From Faecalicatena orotica (lineage in GTDB: Bacteria > Bacillota > Clostridia > Lachnospirales > Lachnospiraceae), in NCBI RefSeq assembly GCF_003149245.1, contig NZ_QGDL01000018.1, positions 1-64,000 on the forward strand: 64,000 nt of DNA, given 5' to 3'. The number at the start of each line of letters is the position of its first letter. Within the stretch, counting starts at the first letter, position 1. The position numbers and the translations under genes are program-made. Below the pieces are notes generated by a model. It saw only the letters and a list, made by a program, of their open reading frames with translations. It ran no database searches and had not been told where the DNA came from. This document shows positions 42,527 through 51,357 of this stretch, piece by piece.

Positions 42527-43912
42527 TTATTCTGCATTTACCTTTCCTGCTTGTTTTTTCTTTTCTTCCTCCCATACAGGGATTTTTTTCTCCAACACTA
42601 CAAACTTCTTTGAGCAGATAGCTATGACAACTAATAAGATTGCAGGTACAATTGCATACAATACACGGATCATCATAATTGCGCTTCCCGGCTGTGATGC
42701 CACGCTGTCACCTGCCACATATCCGGCAATCCCAAGCAGAGCACCTGTAATGGCAGAACCAGCGGCTGCTCCCAGCTTACTCATAAAATTGGAAAGGATA
42801 GTGGATGAACCATCCATTCTGGGCAGATCATTCATTTCATTATATGTACAGCATTTCATGATAAACAGAACCCCATAGTAAGCAAGAGGTAATGTAGCAA
42901 AAGCAGCAAGCATTCCCCCTGCAAGCACTCCAGGAAGCCAGTTGTTTGAAAAGAACACAACAACATAACCGCCAATACCTATTACGCTGAATAAACTAAT
43001 CATATTGCCCATAGTTCCAATTTTTTTCATTATGATAGGAAAAAGAAGCATCAACGGCAGTGTTATGATGGAAAACATAGATGTTACAGCCATTAAAGCT
43101 GTATTTCCTATAACCCATTTAAAATAGTAGGTTGCCACGCCAAGTGCAGTAATTACGTTATAACAGAGCATGATACACGCATATAACCAGACATATTTAT
43201 TTGTTTTAAACATTGTGAAGATTTCCTTCATTGAAACTTTTTGATGCTGCTGCCCTGCATCCACAGAAGGATCTTCTTTGATCAGGAAGAAACGTAACAA
43301 ACCGATCAGAAGAAGAGGAATTGCAAAAATAGCCATCGTTTTTGTCCATCCTGAAGCGCTTGTCGCCAATTTGCTCATAACAATTGGAAATACCGTATTG
43401 ATTGCTATTGACGCTCCCATTGTAATGATACCGCCGTAGGATGCTACCTTTGTGATTACGTTCTGATTGTTGCTAAAAGCCCGGATTGTATATGGAGTAA
43501 GTGCAGCCATCCTTAAAGTAGTAAAGATTGAGAATACAAGGGTATACATTGAAAAAATCCATGCACATTTAAAGAACATCGTCCATTGTGGGCTTGCGCT
43601 GAATAATCCGATGCTGCAAATCATTACACCGATGATGCATAGCTCATATGGCCTTCCTTTTCCAAGCTTTGTATGAGTGTTGTCCACAAGCCAGCCTGCA
43701 AAGATATCTGTAAAGGCATCAATGATTTTACTTGCCATCAGTAATGTTCCCACAAGAGCAGGATTGATTGCGAGCGTGTCTGTGCAATATAAGGTTAAAT
43801 AGCCAAGTACAATTGCCTGTATGCCCGCCTGAGCGACATCCGAACTTTTAAATGCAAGCAGCCTCCCAAGGCCAAGCTTGTCCGGATTTTTTTGTTTCTT
43901 TTCTTTCGTCAT
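42527..43912 (-). CDS. GPH-family sugar:cation symporter
   Basis: 461 residues, about 12 transmembrane helices. Family motifs LLMASKIIDAFTDIFAGWLVDNT near 58 and GKGRPYEL near 89; central charged loop FFLIKEDPSVDAGQQHQKVS near 210. The start has GGAGGTTCTACC upstream. It leads a two-gene operon with a GH2 enzyme and should import that enzyme's glycoside substrate. Its promoter carries a 40-bp element also present upstream of the GH1-GH2 operon at 55105, so both operons are probably induced together. Confidence 0.9.
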   Translation of the reverse strand: MTKEKKQKNPDKLGLGRLLAFKSSDVAQAGIQAIVLGYLTLYCTDTLAINPALVGTLLMASKIIDAFTDIFAGWLVDNTHTKLGKGRPYELCIIGVMICSIGLFSASPQWTMFFKCAWIFSMYTLVFSIFTTLRMAALTPYTIRAFSNNQNVITKVASYGGIITMGASIAINTVFPIVMSKLATSASGWTKTMAIFAIPLLLIGLLRFFLIKEDPSVDAGQQHQKVSMKEIFTMFKTNKYVWLYACIMLCYNVITALGVATYYFKWVIGNTALMAVTSMFSIITLPLMLLFPIIMKKIGTMGNMISLFSVIGIGGYVVVFFSNNWLPGVLAGGMLAAFATLPLAYYGVLFIMKCCTYNEMNDLPRMDGSSTILSNFMSKLGAAAGSAITGALLGIAGYVAGDSVASQPGSAIMMIRVLYAIVPAILLVVIAICSKKFVVLEKKIPVWEEEKKKQAGKVNAE

Positions 43913-43966
43913 GGTAGAACCTCCATTTACACTAATTAAAATTTTTTGTTCTCAGCTGATACATGT

Positions 43967-44034
43967 ATTATAAATAAAAACAGTTAAAATCTTTAGAATT
44001 CATTTTGTTTGAACTAGCACAGTTTTTGTTAATT
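43967..44034 (-). promoter_or_regulatory. Promoter plus shared 40-bp activator element (copy 1)
   Basis: Minus-strand TATAAT at 43967-43972; after a 22-bp interval lies the 40-bp element 43995-44034 (core GAACTAGCACAGTTTTT on the plus strand). It matches 55165-55204 at 31 of 40 positions, with the same 22-bp distance to TATAAT. No -35 consensus, consistent with an activated promoter. Confidence 0.7.
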
Positions 44035-44054
44035 ATCTTTTGTTTTTCTTTTGG

Positions 44055-44110
44055 ATACTAAAAATGTGAGAATTGTATATTTTAAAATACAATTCTCACA
44101 TTTTTAGTAT
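44055..44110 (-). terminator. Terminator with a 24-bp perfect stem at the end of the AraC gene
   Basis: ATACTAAAAATGTGAGAATTGTAT-type arms, 44055-44078 and 44087-44110, pair perfectly over 24 bp around an 8-nt loop. The right arm includes the stop codon (44104-44106) and last codon of the AraC gene, so the stem reaches into the coding region. Confidence 0.8.
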
Positions 44111-45315
44111 TCTACAGTCCCATACATGGCACTTCGGTACTCCCTAGGTGTCATAAGCTGAAACTTTTTGAAAATTCTAGAGAAATAATTTTCATCATAA
44201 ATGCCTACCCTTGCTGCAACCTCCTGAATCGGCAGATTAGTTGTAGCAAGAAAAAAAAGTGATTTTTGAATTCTTTTTTTATTTACATAATTTGTCAGTG
44301 TTTCTCCAGTCTCTCTTTTAAACTGTCCTGAAAGATAGCTTGCATTAACAGATAACTTTTCTGCCAAATATCCCAGCCCCAAGGGTTCTTTTATGTTGAA
44401 TTCGACATAGTTTATTACTGCAGCAACAATAGCAGAATAATTTTTCAATGAATAGCTCTGTACCAGACGACAATATCTCTTGATCATTTCCAGGATCAGT
44501 TTACTTAATTCAGACTCTGTCGTGCTAATATCAATTCTTCGTGCAAATGCTGCCGATACCTCATCAATATGGGCCGGGTGTACTCTGGCATGCTGGACGG
44601 ATTTCCTAAACAAAACATTTAAAGTCAGTGTCATATTCTGCTTTTCTCTAAAGCTGTCTCTGCTTCTTGCCTCAATCCGATATTTTCCAATTTCATTCAT
44701 GAGTAATATAGCTTTTGTCTGATCCCCACATTCAACAGCTTCCAAAAGTTCATCCTCATTGCGATATCTGTCCTCAATAAGACCCATTGTCAGCTTGTCC
44801 TCATCTTCTATGCGGATTTCCAACTCTTTATAAATTTCTCCGAATTCCAATTCCATATAGTCCATTTTTAATGGTATTTCTTTCACAAAATACTCAAAAA
44901 AAGTATATACTGTTGTTTCTATGTCTTGTGTAATAGGAAGGCTGTTGTAATATTCCTGCAGCATAGATATATGGTACAACTCCAGCTTATTCCGACTGAT
45001 TATATTGTCCATATCCGGGATACTCTCCCTTTTCAGATATGGTCCCGCCATAATATAGGTAGCATCATCCTCTTTATCTCTACCGGTGATAGCTACATAG
45101 CATACTCCAAATACATCATTTATCAGATAAAGGTGTGAGGATTTTAAACTTCTTAATTTCCGTTCCACTTCCGTATAATCATAGTTCATATAAAGCTGTT
45201 TTCTAAGCCCGTTATCAAACTCGTCCATGTTCTCATAGGGCTTTTGGAAAACATGAATATTTATTCCCTGTGACTGTAAAATATTTTTCAATAATTTATA
45301 ATCATTCTCATCCAT
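44104..45315 (-). CDS. AraC-family regulator (GPH-GH2-esterase operon)
   Basis: 403 residues from the ATG at 45315 (GGTGGATAAC upstream); an ATG four codons earlier lacks site spacing. The N-terminal sensor-like domain (DVFGVCYVAITG, YIMAGPYLKRE) is related in type to that of the AraC protein at 28030. A helical middle region and a C-terminal double HTH follow (LGYLAEKLSVNASYLSGQFKRETGETLTNY and VAARVGIYDENYFSRIFKKF, PREYR). It is the last gene of the GPH-GH2-esterase-AraC operon and lies just upstream of the second GPH-GH2 operon, so it is a candidate to bind the shared element at 43995 and 55165. Confidence 0.87.
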   Translation of the reverse strand: MDENDYKLLKNILQSQGINIHVFQKPYENMDEFDNGLRKQLYMNYDYTEVERKLRSLKSSHLYLINDVFGVCYVAITGRDKEDDATYIMAGPYLKRESIPDMDNIISRNKLELYHISMLQEYYNSLPITQDIETTVYTFFEYFVKEIPLKMDYMELEFGEIYKELEIRIEDEDKLTMGLIEDRYRNEDELLEAVECGDQTKAILLMNEIGKYRIEARSRDSFREKQNMTLTLNVLFRKSVQHARVHPAHIDEVSAAFARRIDISTTESELSKLILEMIKRYCRLVQSYSLKNYSAIVAAVINYVEFNIKEPLGLGYLAEKLSVNASYLSGQFKRETGETLTNYVNKKRIQKSLFFLATTNLPIQEVAARVGIYDENYFSRIFKKFQLMTPREYRSAMYGTVEY

Positions 45316-45351
45316 GTTATCCACCATCCCTGCTTATCTACATTTTATATA

Positions 45352-46230
45352 TTAAATACAATTATTTATGAAATGTACCGTATCATTGATTTCTTCCACT
45401 GCTTCTGGCAGCATCGCACCAAGCAGCTCAAAAGTATGGAATGTATTTTTCCATTCTTTTGCTTCTACATAGACACCTGCTTTTTCTGCCTTATTTGCAA
45501 TTTCTCTACTGTCAGGGGAAAGAACTTCCCCTGCATCCCATACAATCCTGATAGGCGGAAAACCTTTATAATCTGCTAAGCAGATCGACGCATATGGATC
45601 ATCCGCATCTTCCGGGCAATACAGATTTCTTATTTTATCCAAAGCATTATATCCAATAACAGGATCTGTATCTTTATATTCTGCCCTGTCAATTCTGCCA
45701 GTTATGTCTCCACAGGGTGCATATGCCACTACTGCATCCGGCAGCCTGATATTTTTGTCACGAGCCATAAGTGCTGTAACGATCACATAAGTAGCACCTG
45801 CACTCTCACCCAAAACTATAATCTTTTTGTCCGGCAGCATTTGAGTAAGAGCCTCATAAGCCTCAAGACAGTCATTCGGTCCTGCCGGGAATTGATATTC
45901 CGGTGCCATCCTATAAGTTATCCCATATACTTTCATCCTGGATTTTTTTGCCAGAAAAGATGTGAATGAACGGACATACTTCGGATTTCCGCTTACAAAG
46001 CCTCCTCCGTGTATATACATAATTACGGCATCTTCCCTTGGTTTAGACGGAATAGCCATATCTGTGTTTCTACTGCCCAATAGAATTTCTGCAAAATCCA
46101 CATCTTTCTCAGGTGGAATCTGGGCTGACATCTGTGCTGTCTGCCTCAAATTTTCAACGTCAAAATCTTCATGAAATGATTGCTTCTGTGCCTTCATCTG
46201 TTCCAATATCATATCAAGTTGAATACTCAT
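45352..46230 (-). CDS. HSL-type alpha/beta-hydrolase (esterase)
   Basis: 292 residues of the hormone-sensitive-lipase/AB-hydrolase-3 family. Oxyanion-hole motif HGGG (74-77), nucleophile elbow GESAG (Ser143), Asp in RIVWDAGEVLSPDSR (about 233) and His near FHTFELL (about 263). Cytoplasmic carboxylesterase. It follows a GH2 gene by 28 bp in a GPH-GH2-esterase-AraC operon, so it probably removes acyl groups (acetyl, feruloyl or the like) from the imported glycoside or its aglycone. The start has GGAGGAAAATAGG upstream. Confidence 0.88.
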   Translation of the reverse strand: MSIQLDMILEQMKAQKQSFHEDFDVENLRQTAQMSAQIPPEKDVDFAEILLGSRNTDMAIPSKPREDAVIMYIHGGGFVSGNPKYVRSFTSFLAKKSRMKVYGITYRMAPEYQFPAGPNDCLEAYEALTQMLPDKKIIVLGESAGATYVIVTALMARDKNIRLPDAVVAYAPCGDITGRIDRAEYKDTDPVIGYNALDKIRNLYCPEDADDPYASICLADYKGFPPIRIVWDAGEVLSPDSREIANKAEKAGVYVEAKEWKNTFHTFELLGAMLPEAVEEINDTVHFINNCI

Positions 46231-46258
46231 CCTATTTTCCTCCTATGAAATATCCCAA

Positions 46259-48667
46259 TTAGTTCTTTTCTTTCTTGAGCACCTTTACAGTTATTTCCTC
46301 TCCTTCACACTCCACCTTCATTTCTCCGGCTCCATCTGGTTTAATAACTGCTAGTACTCTGCCATCATATGTTGTTCTCTCGTCATCAAAGAAGTTTTCC
46401 TCGGTTAGCGGATCATCGTTGCCTAAGGCAATCACTGTACCGCCTTCAACGCATACTTTCACTCTTTTATTAATTCCCGGATGGCTTACCCAAACAAATG
46501 CCAGTTCATTCTCATAAATCATGTCTTTTTCTGCTTCTAGTGATGTTCCTTCTTCTGTCTCTATTTCATAAGTTCCGGATACATCTCCCCCCATATATGC
46601 CCTTGCACAAAGTTGTCCCGGTTCATATATGGTATCAAAAACCACTTTGTATCTGTCTTCCACTCCAATTTTTTTTCTTCCCAGACTTTTGCCATTCAAC
46701 AGCAGTTCTATTTCATCTGCATTTGAATACACTTCAATCTCAACTGGTTTCCCTTCATACCCATTCCAGGTCCAGCTTCCAACAGAATCACTCCAACACC
46801 AGGGAGAGTCAATAACCTGTTCCCCATAATGTTCCGGACGTTTAACGGCAATATATGGTGCTTTCCTAAGTCCCCATACTATTTCCCTGTAATAAGAGAT
46901 TGGCCGCCTGAATCCGCAGATCGATATATCACCTGCCATAGAAGTCAGACATGGCCAAGGAGCATTCGTTCCATATTCAGCTGGAACCGGAGAGTATTTA
47001 TGCAGACCGATACCAGCCTCCCCCATATAATCCCATCCCGTCCAACAGAAATCTCCTATTACGTAACTTAGCCGTTTTACTTTATCCCAATTCTGGTCAA
47101 TATCTGCCGGAAATGTTTCAGTGCCAAGTATAACTCTGTTTGGAAACAGTTTCCCATCCATTTCATATCTTGAATCCATATAATTATAACCTGCAATATC
47201 TACACAGTTAAATGCCTCTTCTGTAGCATTTGTTACTACATCCAGCATCATAACACCTTTCATGGTATCTCTAAGCCCAGTCATCATATTATTGATAACC
47301 TCCTGGCCTTCACCCTGATGGGACGCCTGCTCCATAGAGTTTTCATACATTTTCGTCATAATCTCCATTACAGAAACCATGCCATTTATAGCGTTTATAG
47401 TAAATCTAGCAGGGTCCAGAGACTTAACTTTATTTGCGATCTTCCTGCTTCTTTGTGCTCCACTGGGATATCCGGTATCAGGAATCTCATTTCCTATGCT
47501 ATACATAATAACGCTGGGATGATTATATGATTTATTTATAAGGGCTGTTATATCGTCTTCCCAGTTTTTTCCGAATTCTAAAGCATAATCATAATTACAT
47601 TTATTGACAGTCCATGCATCAAAAGATTCTTCCATAACGTATATACCGTACTTATCACATGCCCTAAGCAATGCAGGACTTGCAGGATTATGTGCAGTTC
47701 GTATTGCATTAAACCCTGCTTCCTTAAGTTTCCGTACCCGTCTTTCCTCAATACAGTCAGTAGATACAGCCCCTAATGGACCGTTATCATGATGTATACA
47801 TGCTCCCCGGAGATACACAGAATTTCCATTTACCTGTAACCCATGCTGTGGGGTGACTGACAGACTACGGATACCAAAAATTTCTGAACCTGTGTCCACG
47901 ACACTCTGTCCTTCTTTGTCATAACTTATTAAAACCTTGCATGTATAAAGCTCCGGATCCAGATCACTCCATAAATGAGGATTCTCTATATATAATTTCT
48001 GATGCAGAGTCTCTTCCTGACCTTTAAATACAGTTAATTTTGACGTTCCTTCCGCTGTAAGATTTCCTTTTGTGTCCAATATCTGCGTACGGATATGTAA
48101 AGTTTCAATATCATTAATCCCCTCGTTTTTCACCGTCACTGCCGCATCCACTGCTGCCGTTTCTTTATCCATAGCTGTTGTCAGTTTAATTCCCTGCGGT
48201 ACAATATGCACCATCTCAGATGCCAGAAGGTAAACATCCCGATAGATTCCTGCACCAGTGTACCAACGTGCACTGTCATTTAAACGGACAGAAACTTTTA
48301 TTTCGTTTTCTCCCTCTAAATAGATATACGGTGTAATGTCTACAAAGAATTGAGAGTAACCATACATCTGGCTTCCTGCAAATGCTCCATTAACATATAT
48401 AAACGCCTTTTCAAATACACCATCAAATTGAAGAATCAACTTCTTACCTTTTAATTCTTCTGTTACTATAAACTTTTTCTTATACTCCCAAATGCCTTTA
48501 TTAAAGAATGCAGTCATATAAGAACCTACTGCATCAGGATTCCGCTTAGTGTGAATCATTGCATCATATGGCAGCGTAACCTTTTTTGTCCCTGCATCAA
48601 CTGCCATTCCAAAAGTACCTTGTTTTTCTGAAACAATCCATTCATCATTAAATTTTTTCTTGATCAT
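46259..48667 (-). CDS. GH2 glycoside hydrolase with DUF4982-type domain (802 aa)
   Basis: Sugar-binding domain with ARWYTGAGIYRDV (134-145), Ig-like domain, TIM barrel with acid/base Glu394 (YSIGNEIPDTG) and nucleophile Glu517 (ILGTETFPAD), and GDFCWTGWDYMGEAGIG near 538. C-terminal beta domains follow (DUF4982-like, with EVYSNADEIELLLNGKSLGRKK at about 635; a final Ig-like domain ending in VECEGEEITVKVL). No signal peptide, so cytoplasmic. It is a paralogue of the 801-aa GH2 at 51358 with the same domain order. Second gene after its GPH symporter, with an esterase downstream. Beta-galactosidase-type or related exo-activity; exact sugar unknown. Confidence 0.89.
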   Translation of the reverse strand: MIKKKFNDEWIVSEKQGTFGMAVDAGTKKVTLPYDAMIHTKRNPDAVGSYMTAFFNKGIWEYKKKFIVTEELKGKKLILQFDGVFEKAFIYVNGAFAGSQMYGYSQFFVDITPYIYLEGENEIKVSVRLNDSARWYTGAGIYRDVYLLASEMVHIVPQGIKLTTAMDKETAAVDAAVTVKNEGINDIETLHIRTQILDTKGNLTAEGTSKLTVFKGQEETLHQKLYIENPHLWSDLDPELYTCKVLISYDKEGQSVVDTGSEIFGIRSLSVTPQHGLQVNGNSVYLRGACIHHDNGPLGAVSTDCIEERRVRKLKEAGFNAIRTAHNPASPALLRACDKYGIYVMEESFDAWTVNKCNYDYALEFGKNWEDDITALINKSYNHPSVIMYSIGNEIPDTGYPSGAQRSRKIANKVKSLDPARFTINAINGMVSVMEIMTKMYENSMEQASHQGEGQEVINNMMTGLRDTMKGVMMLDVVTNATEEAFNCVDIAGYNYMDSRYEMDGKLFPNRVILGTETFPADIDQNWDKVKRLSYVIGDFCWTGWDYMGEAGIGLHKYSPVPAEYGTNAPWPCLTSMAGDISICGFRRPISYYREIVWGLRKAPYIAVKRPEHYGEQVIDSPWCWSDSVGSWTWNGYEGKPVEIEVYSNADEIELLLNGKSLGRKKIGVEDRYKVVFDTIYEPGQLCARAYMGGDVSGTYEIETEEGTSLEAEKDMIYENELAFVWVSHPGINKRVKVCVEGGTVIALGNDDPLTEENFFDDERTTYDGRVLAVIKPDGAGEMKVECEGEEITVKVLKKEKN

Positions 48668-48693
48668 ACTCTTACACCTCTCTATTTTCCTAT

Positions 48694-50031
48694 TTAATTC
48701 ATTTTCTGTTCAATCCTTCTATTCGCTTCTTCCACGTTTAAAAATAATGTTAGAATAAATATAAGGACGTAAAACACAAGGGGAACTACCGTATACATGA
48801 CTGAAATCATGTTTAATGCTCCTGCAGCCTGAACTGTCTTCATACCATCAAAGCCGCCTGCTGCAAGCAGCCACCCACAAAGTGCACTTCCAATTCCACC
48901 TCCCAGTTTTATGCCCATAGAAGAACAGCTGAACATCGTTCCTTCAATATGTATTTTTTCTTTCAAATATGAATATCTTGCCGTTTCTGCAATGAGTGCA
49001 TTCAAGGAACCAGTTAAAGGGCCCAGAAAAATACCGCGGATTGCCGAAAATGCTGCCATTAGATATACCGCCTGGAATTTTGCTGCAATCATAAACGGAA
49101 CACACATGATGCTTGCCAAAAACAATGAAATCTTATTAATTTTAAACATCCCATATTTCTTAACCAACATAGGAGTAAACATAATCCCCAACATCATTGG
49201 CAGCATACCCGCCATAGAAAACAGGCCTAACAAGGACGGATTTCCCAATACATACATCATATAATAGATGCCTACTCCCTGAGTGATGCCGGCCAGCATA
49301 TTGTTAGCAATATAAATTCCAAGAATAATAAGATAGTAACGATTATGTATGCAATGCCCTATATTTTTAAGGAAGCTCTGCTTCTCGGCACTTAAAGCCT
49401 CTTCTTCCGGAATTTCTTTAACGCTCAGTACTGCAATCGTATTTACAACTACCAGAATCACTGCATAAAGTATAGCTACGTTCCTCCATCCTGTAGCACC
49501 TCCACCGAATTTTTCAACAAATCCCGCCGTTAAGGATGAAATGGACATTGCAGCAATTAATGCAAATACAAACCGGAATGCTCCTAACTGGACACGCTCA
49601 TTTCCATTTCGCGTAATCAGAGCACTAAGCGTTGAATAAGCAATGTTATTTGCTGTATAGAAAACTGCATTCATCAGTGTATATACAATAAAGAAGTACG
49701 CATATTGGATTGTTTTAGATGCATGCGGAACTGTAAACTGCAAAATCAAACAAGCAGCCAGAAGAAATGTAGACCAGAACATCCAAGGACGTGCCTTTCC
49801 CATCCTGCTGTGTGTCCTGTCGATCAATGTTCCAAACATAACATCTGTAAAGCCATCGAACAGTTTACTCACTAGCATTAATGTTCCAATTACTGCACTG
49901 TTCAACCCCACACTATTTGTCAGATACATGAGAACAAATCCTGATACAAAGGTATACGCAAAATTAGATGCCAGATCCCCCGATCCATATGCCAGCTTCT
50001 GTCCCAGATTCAAATACTTTTTTTCTTCCAT
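48694..50031 (-). CDS. GPH-family sugar:cation symporter
   Basis: 445 residues from the ATG at 50031, with AGGAGG 8 nt upstream. About 12 transmembrane helices; motifs LMLVSKLFDGFTDVMFGTLIDRT near 50 and GKARPWMFW near 86. First gene of the GPH-GH2-esterase-AraC operon and divergent from the cupin-AraC gene at 50254. It should import the substrate of the 802-aa GH2. All three GPH symporters of the window share this layout but differ in sequence, pointing to different glycosides. Confidence 0.9.
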   Translation of the reverse strand: MEEKKYLNLGQKLAYGSGDLASNFAYTFVSGFVLMYLTNSVGLNSAVIGTLMLVSKLFDGFTDVMFGTLIDRTHSRMGKARPWMFWSTFLLAACLILQFTVPHASKTIQYAYFFIVYTLMNAVFYTANNIAYSTLSALITRNGNERVQLGAFRFVFALIAAMSISSLTAGFVEKFGGGATGWRNVAILYAVILVVVNTIAVLSVKEIPEEEALSAEKQSFLKNIGHCIHNRYYLIILGIYIANNMLAGITQGVGIYYMMYVLGNPSLLGLFSMAGMLPMMLGIMFTPMLVKKYGMFKINKISLFLASIMCVPFMIAAKFQAVYLMAAFSAIRGIFLGPLTGSLNALIAETARYSYLKEKIHIEGTMFSCSSMGIKLGGGIGSALCGWLLAAGGFDGMKTVQAAGALNMISVMYTVVPLVFYVLIFILTLFLNVEEANRRIEQKMN

Positions 50032-50163
50032 TAACACATCCTCCTTCTCCTTAAAGCATAATTTTTTGTAACCAATTCAGACTATTTATTTTCCATTCAA
50101 TTCCGGTCATTTTCAAGGAACAGTTTTTCGTCTTGCCATAAGCCTGAATTTATTCTATACTTA

Positions 50164-50237
50164 TTATAAGTTCATAAAAATAGTGCTACAATGTCCGATA
50201 TAAACATGCTCTCTTTTTCTGTATCATATCCGGACAT
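50164..50237 (+). promoter_or_regulatory. Promoter and inverted repeat upstream of the cupin-AraC gene
   Basis: TTATAA (50164-50169), 17-bp spacer, TGCTACAAT with -10 TACAAT (50187-50192). An inverted repeat ATGTCCGATAT (50191-50201) / ATATCCGGACAT (50226-50237) covers the expected start site and leader, a possible autoregulatory operator. Confidence 0.45.
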
Positions 50238-50253
50238 ATAAGGAGGGACTTCC

Positions 50254-51294
50254 ATGATTTTGGAGAAAAATATTCAGATACCACCATTTCCCGGTATTAC
50301 GAATGATAATCTGATTAATCAGGTCCATACTCTGACTACAGACATCGCGGTCACTCAACTCACCTTAAGCGGATATGGCAAAGAAAATCAATGTACCTAC
50401 ACCCATACTGATTTTTATCAGAATATTGGTACACAATTTGACAGTTCAAGTGGAGTTGACTTAAGTACATTTGAAACGTCCCACAGACACGGTTATTTTG
50501 AAATGCTTCTGGTTCTGGAAGGCGAATTAGATATTGTTGTAGAAGGTACCAAAGTACATTACCGTCGTGGAGATTTATGTCTGCTTAACAGAAACACGAA
50601 ACATCATGAAGAATTTCGGGGAGATTTCAAGATAAATTATTTCTGCTTTTCTCAGCATTTTGTAGAAACTTTTCCTGTCTCCTTTGGAAGTATCTCTGGC
50701 TGGCCACAAAATATCCTACGTTTCTTTCGTCAGAACTTAGATGATAATTCACAAAAAAATAAAGATTATATAGACTTTATTTTAAAGGACAGGTCTATCC
50801 AAGATTTAGAAGCTGCAAATATATGGAATCAGATTAAAATCGAGATGTCTGAAAGACAGCCGGGTTTTGAGCTTTTTATTAATGGTTGGCTGAACCGCCT
50901 GTTTGCCCTGTTAGAGAACCAAGACATCTATCGATTTGAACCCAAAAACCTTGGTCTGCTTTCTGATAAGAATATTACAGACGAAGTAATCTATTACATC
51001 AATGCCCAGAAAAGGAGAATAACAAGGGAAGAAGTGTCAGAAATCCTGTCCTATAATGGAGATTATATTAGCCGGGTGTTTAAAAAGCAGACGGGCAGAT
51101 CAATTCTGAACTATTGTCAGACTGTCTGTATGGAAGAAGCTGCCCGGCTGCTTTCTACTACTTCGTTAGATGTACAGACAATTATAAAACAGATGGGATA
51201 TGAAAATCGTACACACTTTAACAGGTTGTTTAAAGAATATTTTCAGATGACACCTGGAGAGTATAGGGTGCGCCATAGGATAGCAATGAAATAA
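50254..51294 (+). CDS. AraC-family regulator with N-terminal cupin domain
   Basis: 346 residues. A cupin/AraC-binding domain (about 70-145: SHRHGYFEMLLVLEGELDIVVEG and YRRGDLCLLNRNTKHHE) links ligand binding to a C-terminal double HTH (ITREEVSEILSYNGDYISRVFKKQTG and YENRTHFNRLFKEYFQMTPGEYR). The start has AAGGAGGGACTTCC upstream. It lies between the divergent GPH-GH2-esterase-AraC operon and the convergent GH1-GH2 operon, so either could be its target. The cupin metal-binding type differs from the other AraC proteins of the window, suggesting a different, sugar-like effector. Confidence 0.9.
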   Translation: MILEKNIQIPPFPGITNDNLINQVHTLTTDIAVTQLTLSGYGKENQCTYTHTDFYQNIGTQFDSSSGVDLSTFETSHRHGYFEMLLVLEGELDIVVEGTKVHYRRGDLCLLNRNTKHHEEFRGDFKINYFCFSQHFVETFPVSFGSISGWPQNILRFFRQNLDDNSQKNKDYIDFILKDRSIQDLEAANIWNQIKIEMSERQPGFELFINGWLNRLFALLENQDIYRFEPKNLGLLSDKNITDEVIYYINAQKRRITREEVSEILSYNGDYISRVFKKQTGRSILNYCQTVCMEEAARLLSTTSLDVQTIIKQMGYENRTHFNRLFKEYFQMTPGEYRVRHRIAMK

Positions 51295-51306
51295 TTAAAA
51301 TATGCA

Positions 51307-51351
51307 GGAGGAAGGAGCATAAGAGTTACGCTCCTTCCTCTAAAATTTTTT
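51307..51351. terminator. Bidirectional terminator between cupin-AraC and GH2 genes
   Basis: GAGGAAGGAGC (51308-51318) pairs with GCTCCTTCCTC (51330-51340) around an 11-nt loop, then TAAAATTTTTT on the plus strand and an A-rich flank opposite. It lies between two convergent stop codons. Confidence 0.8.
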
Positions 51352-51357
51352 ACCTGC

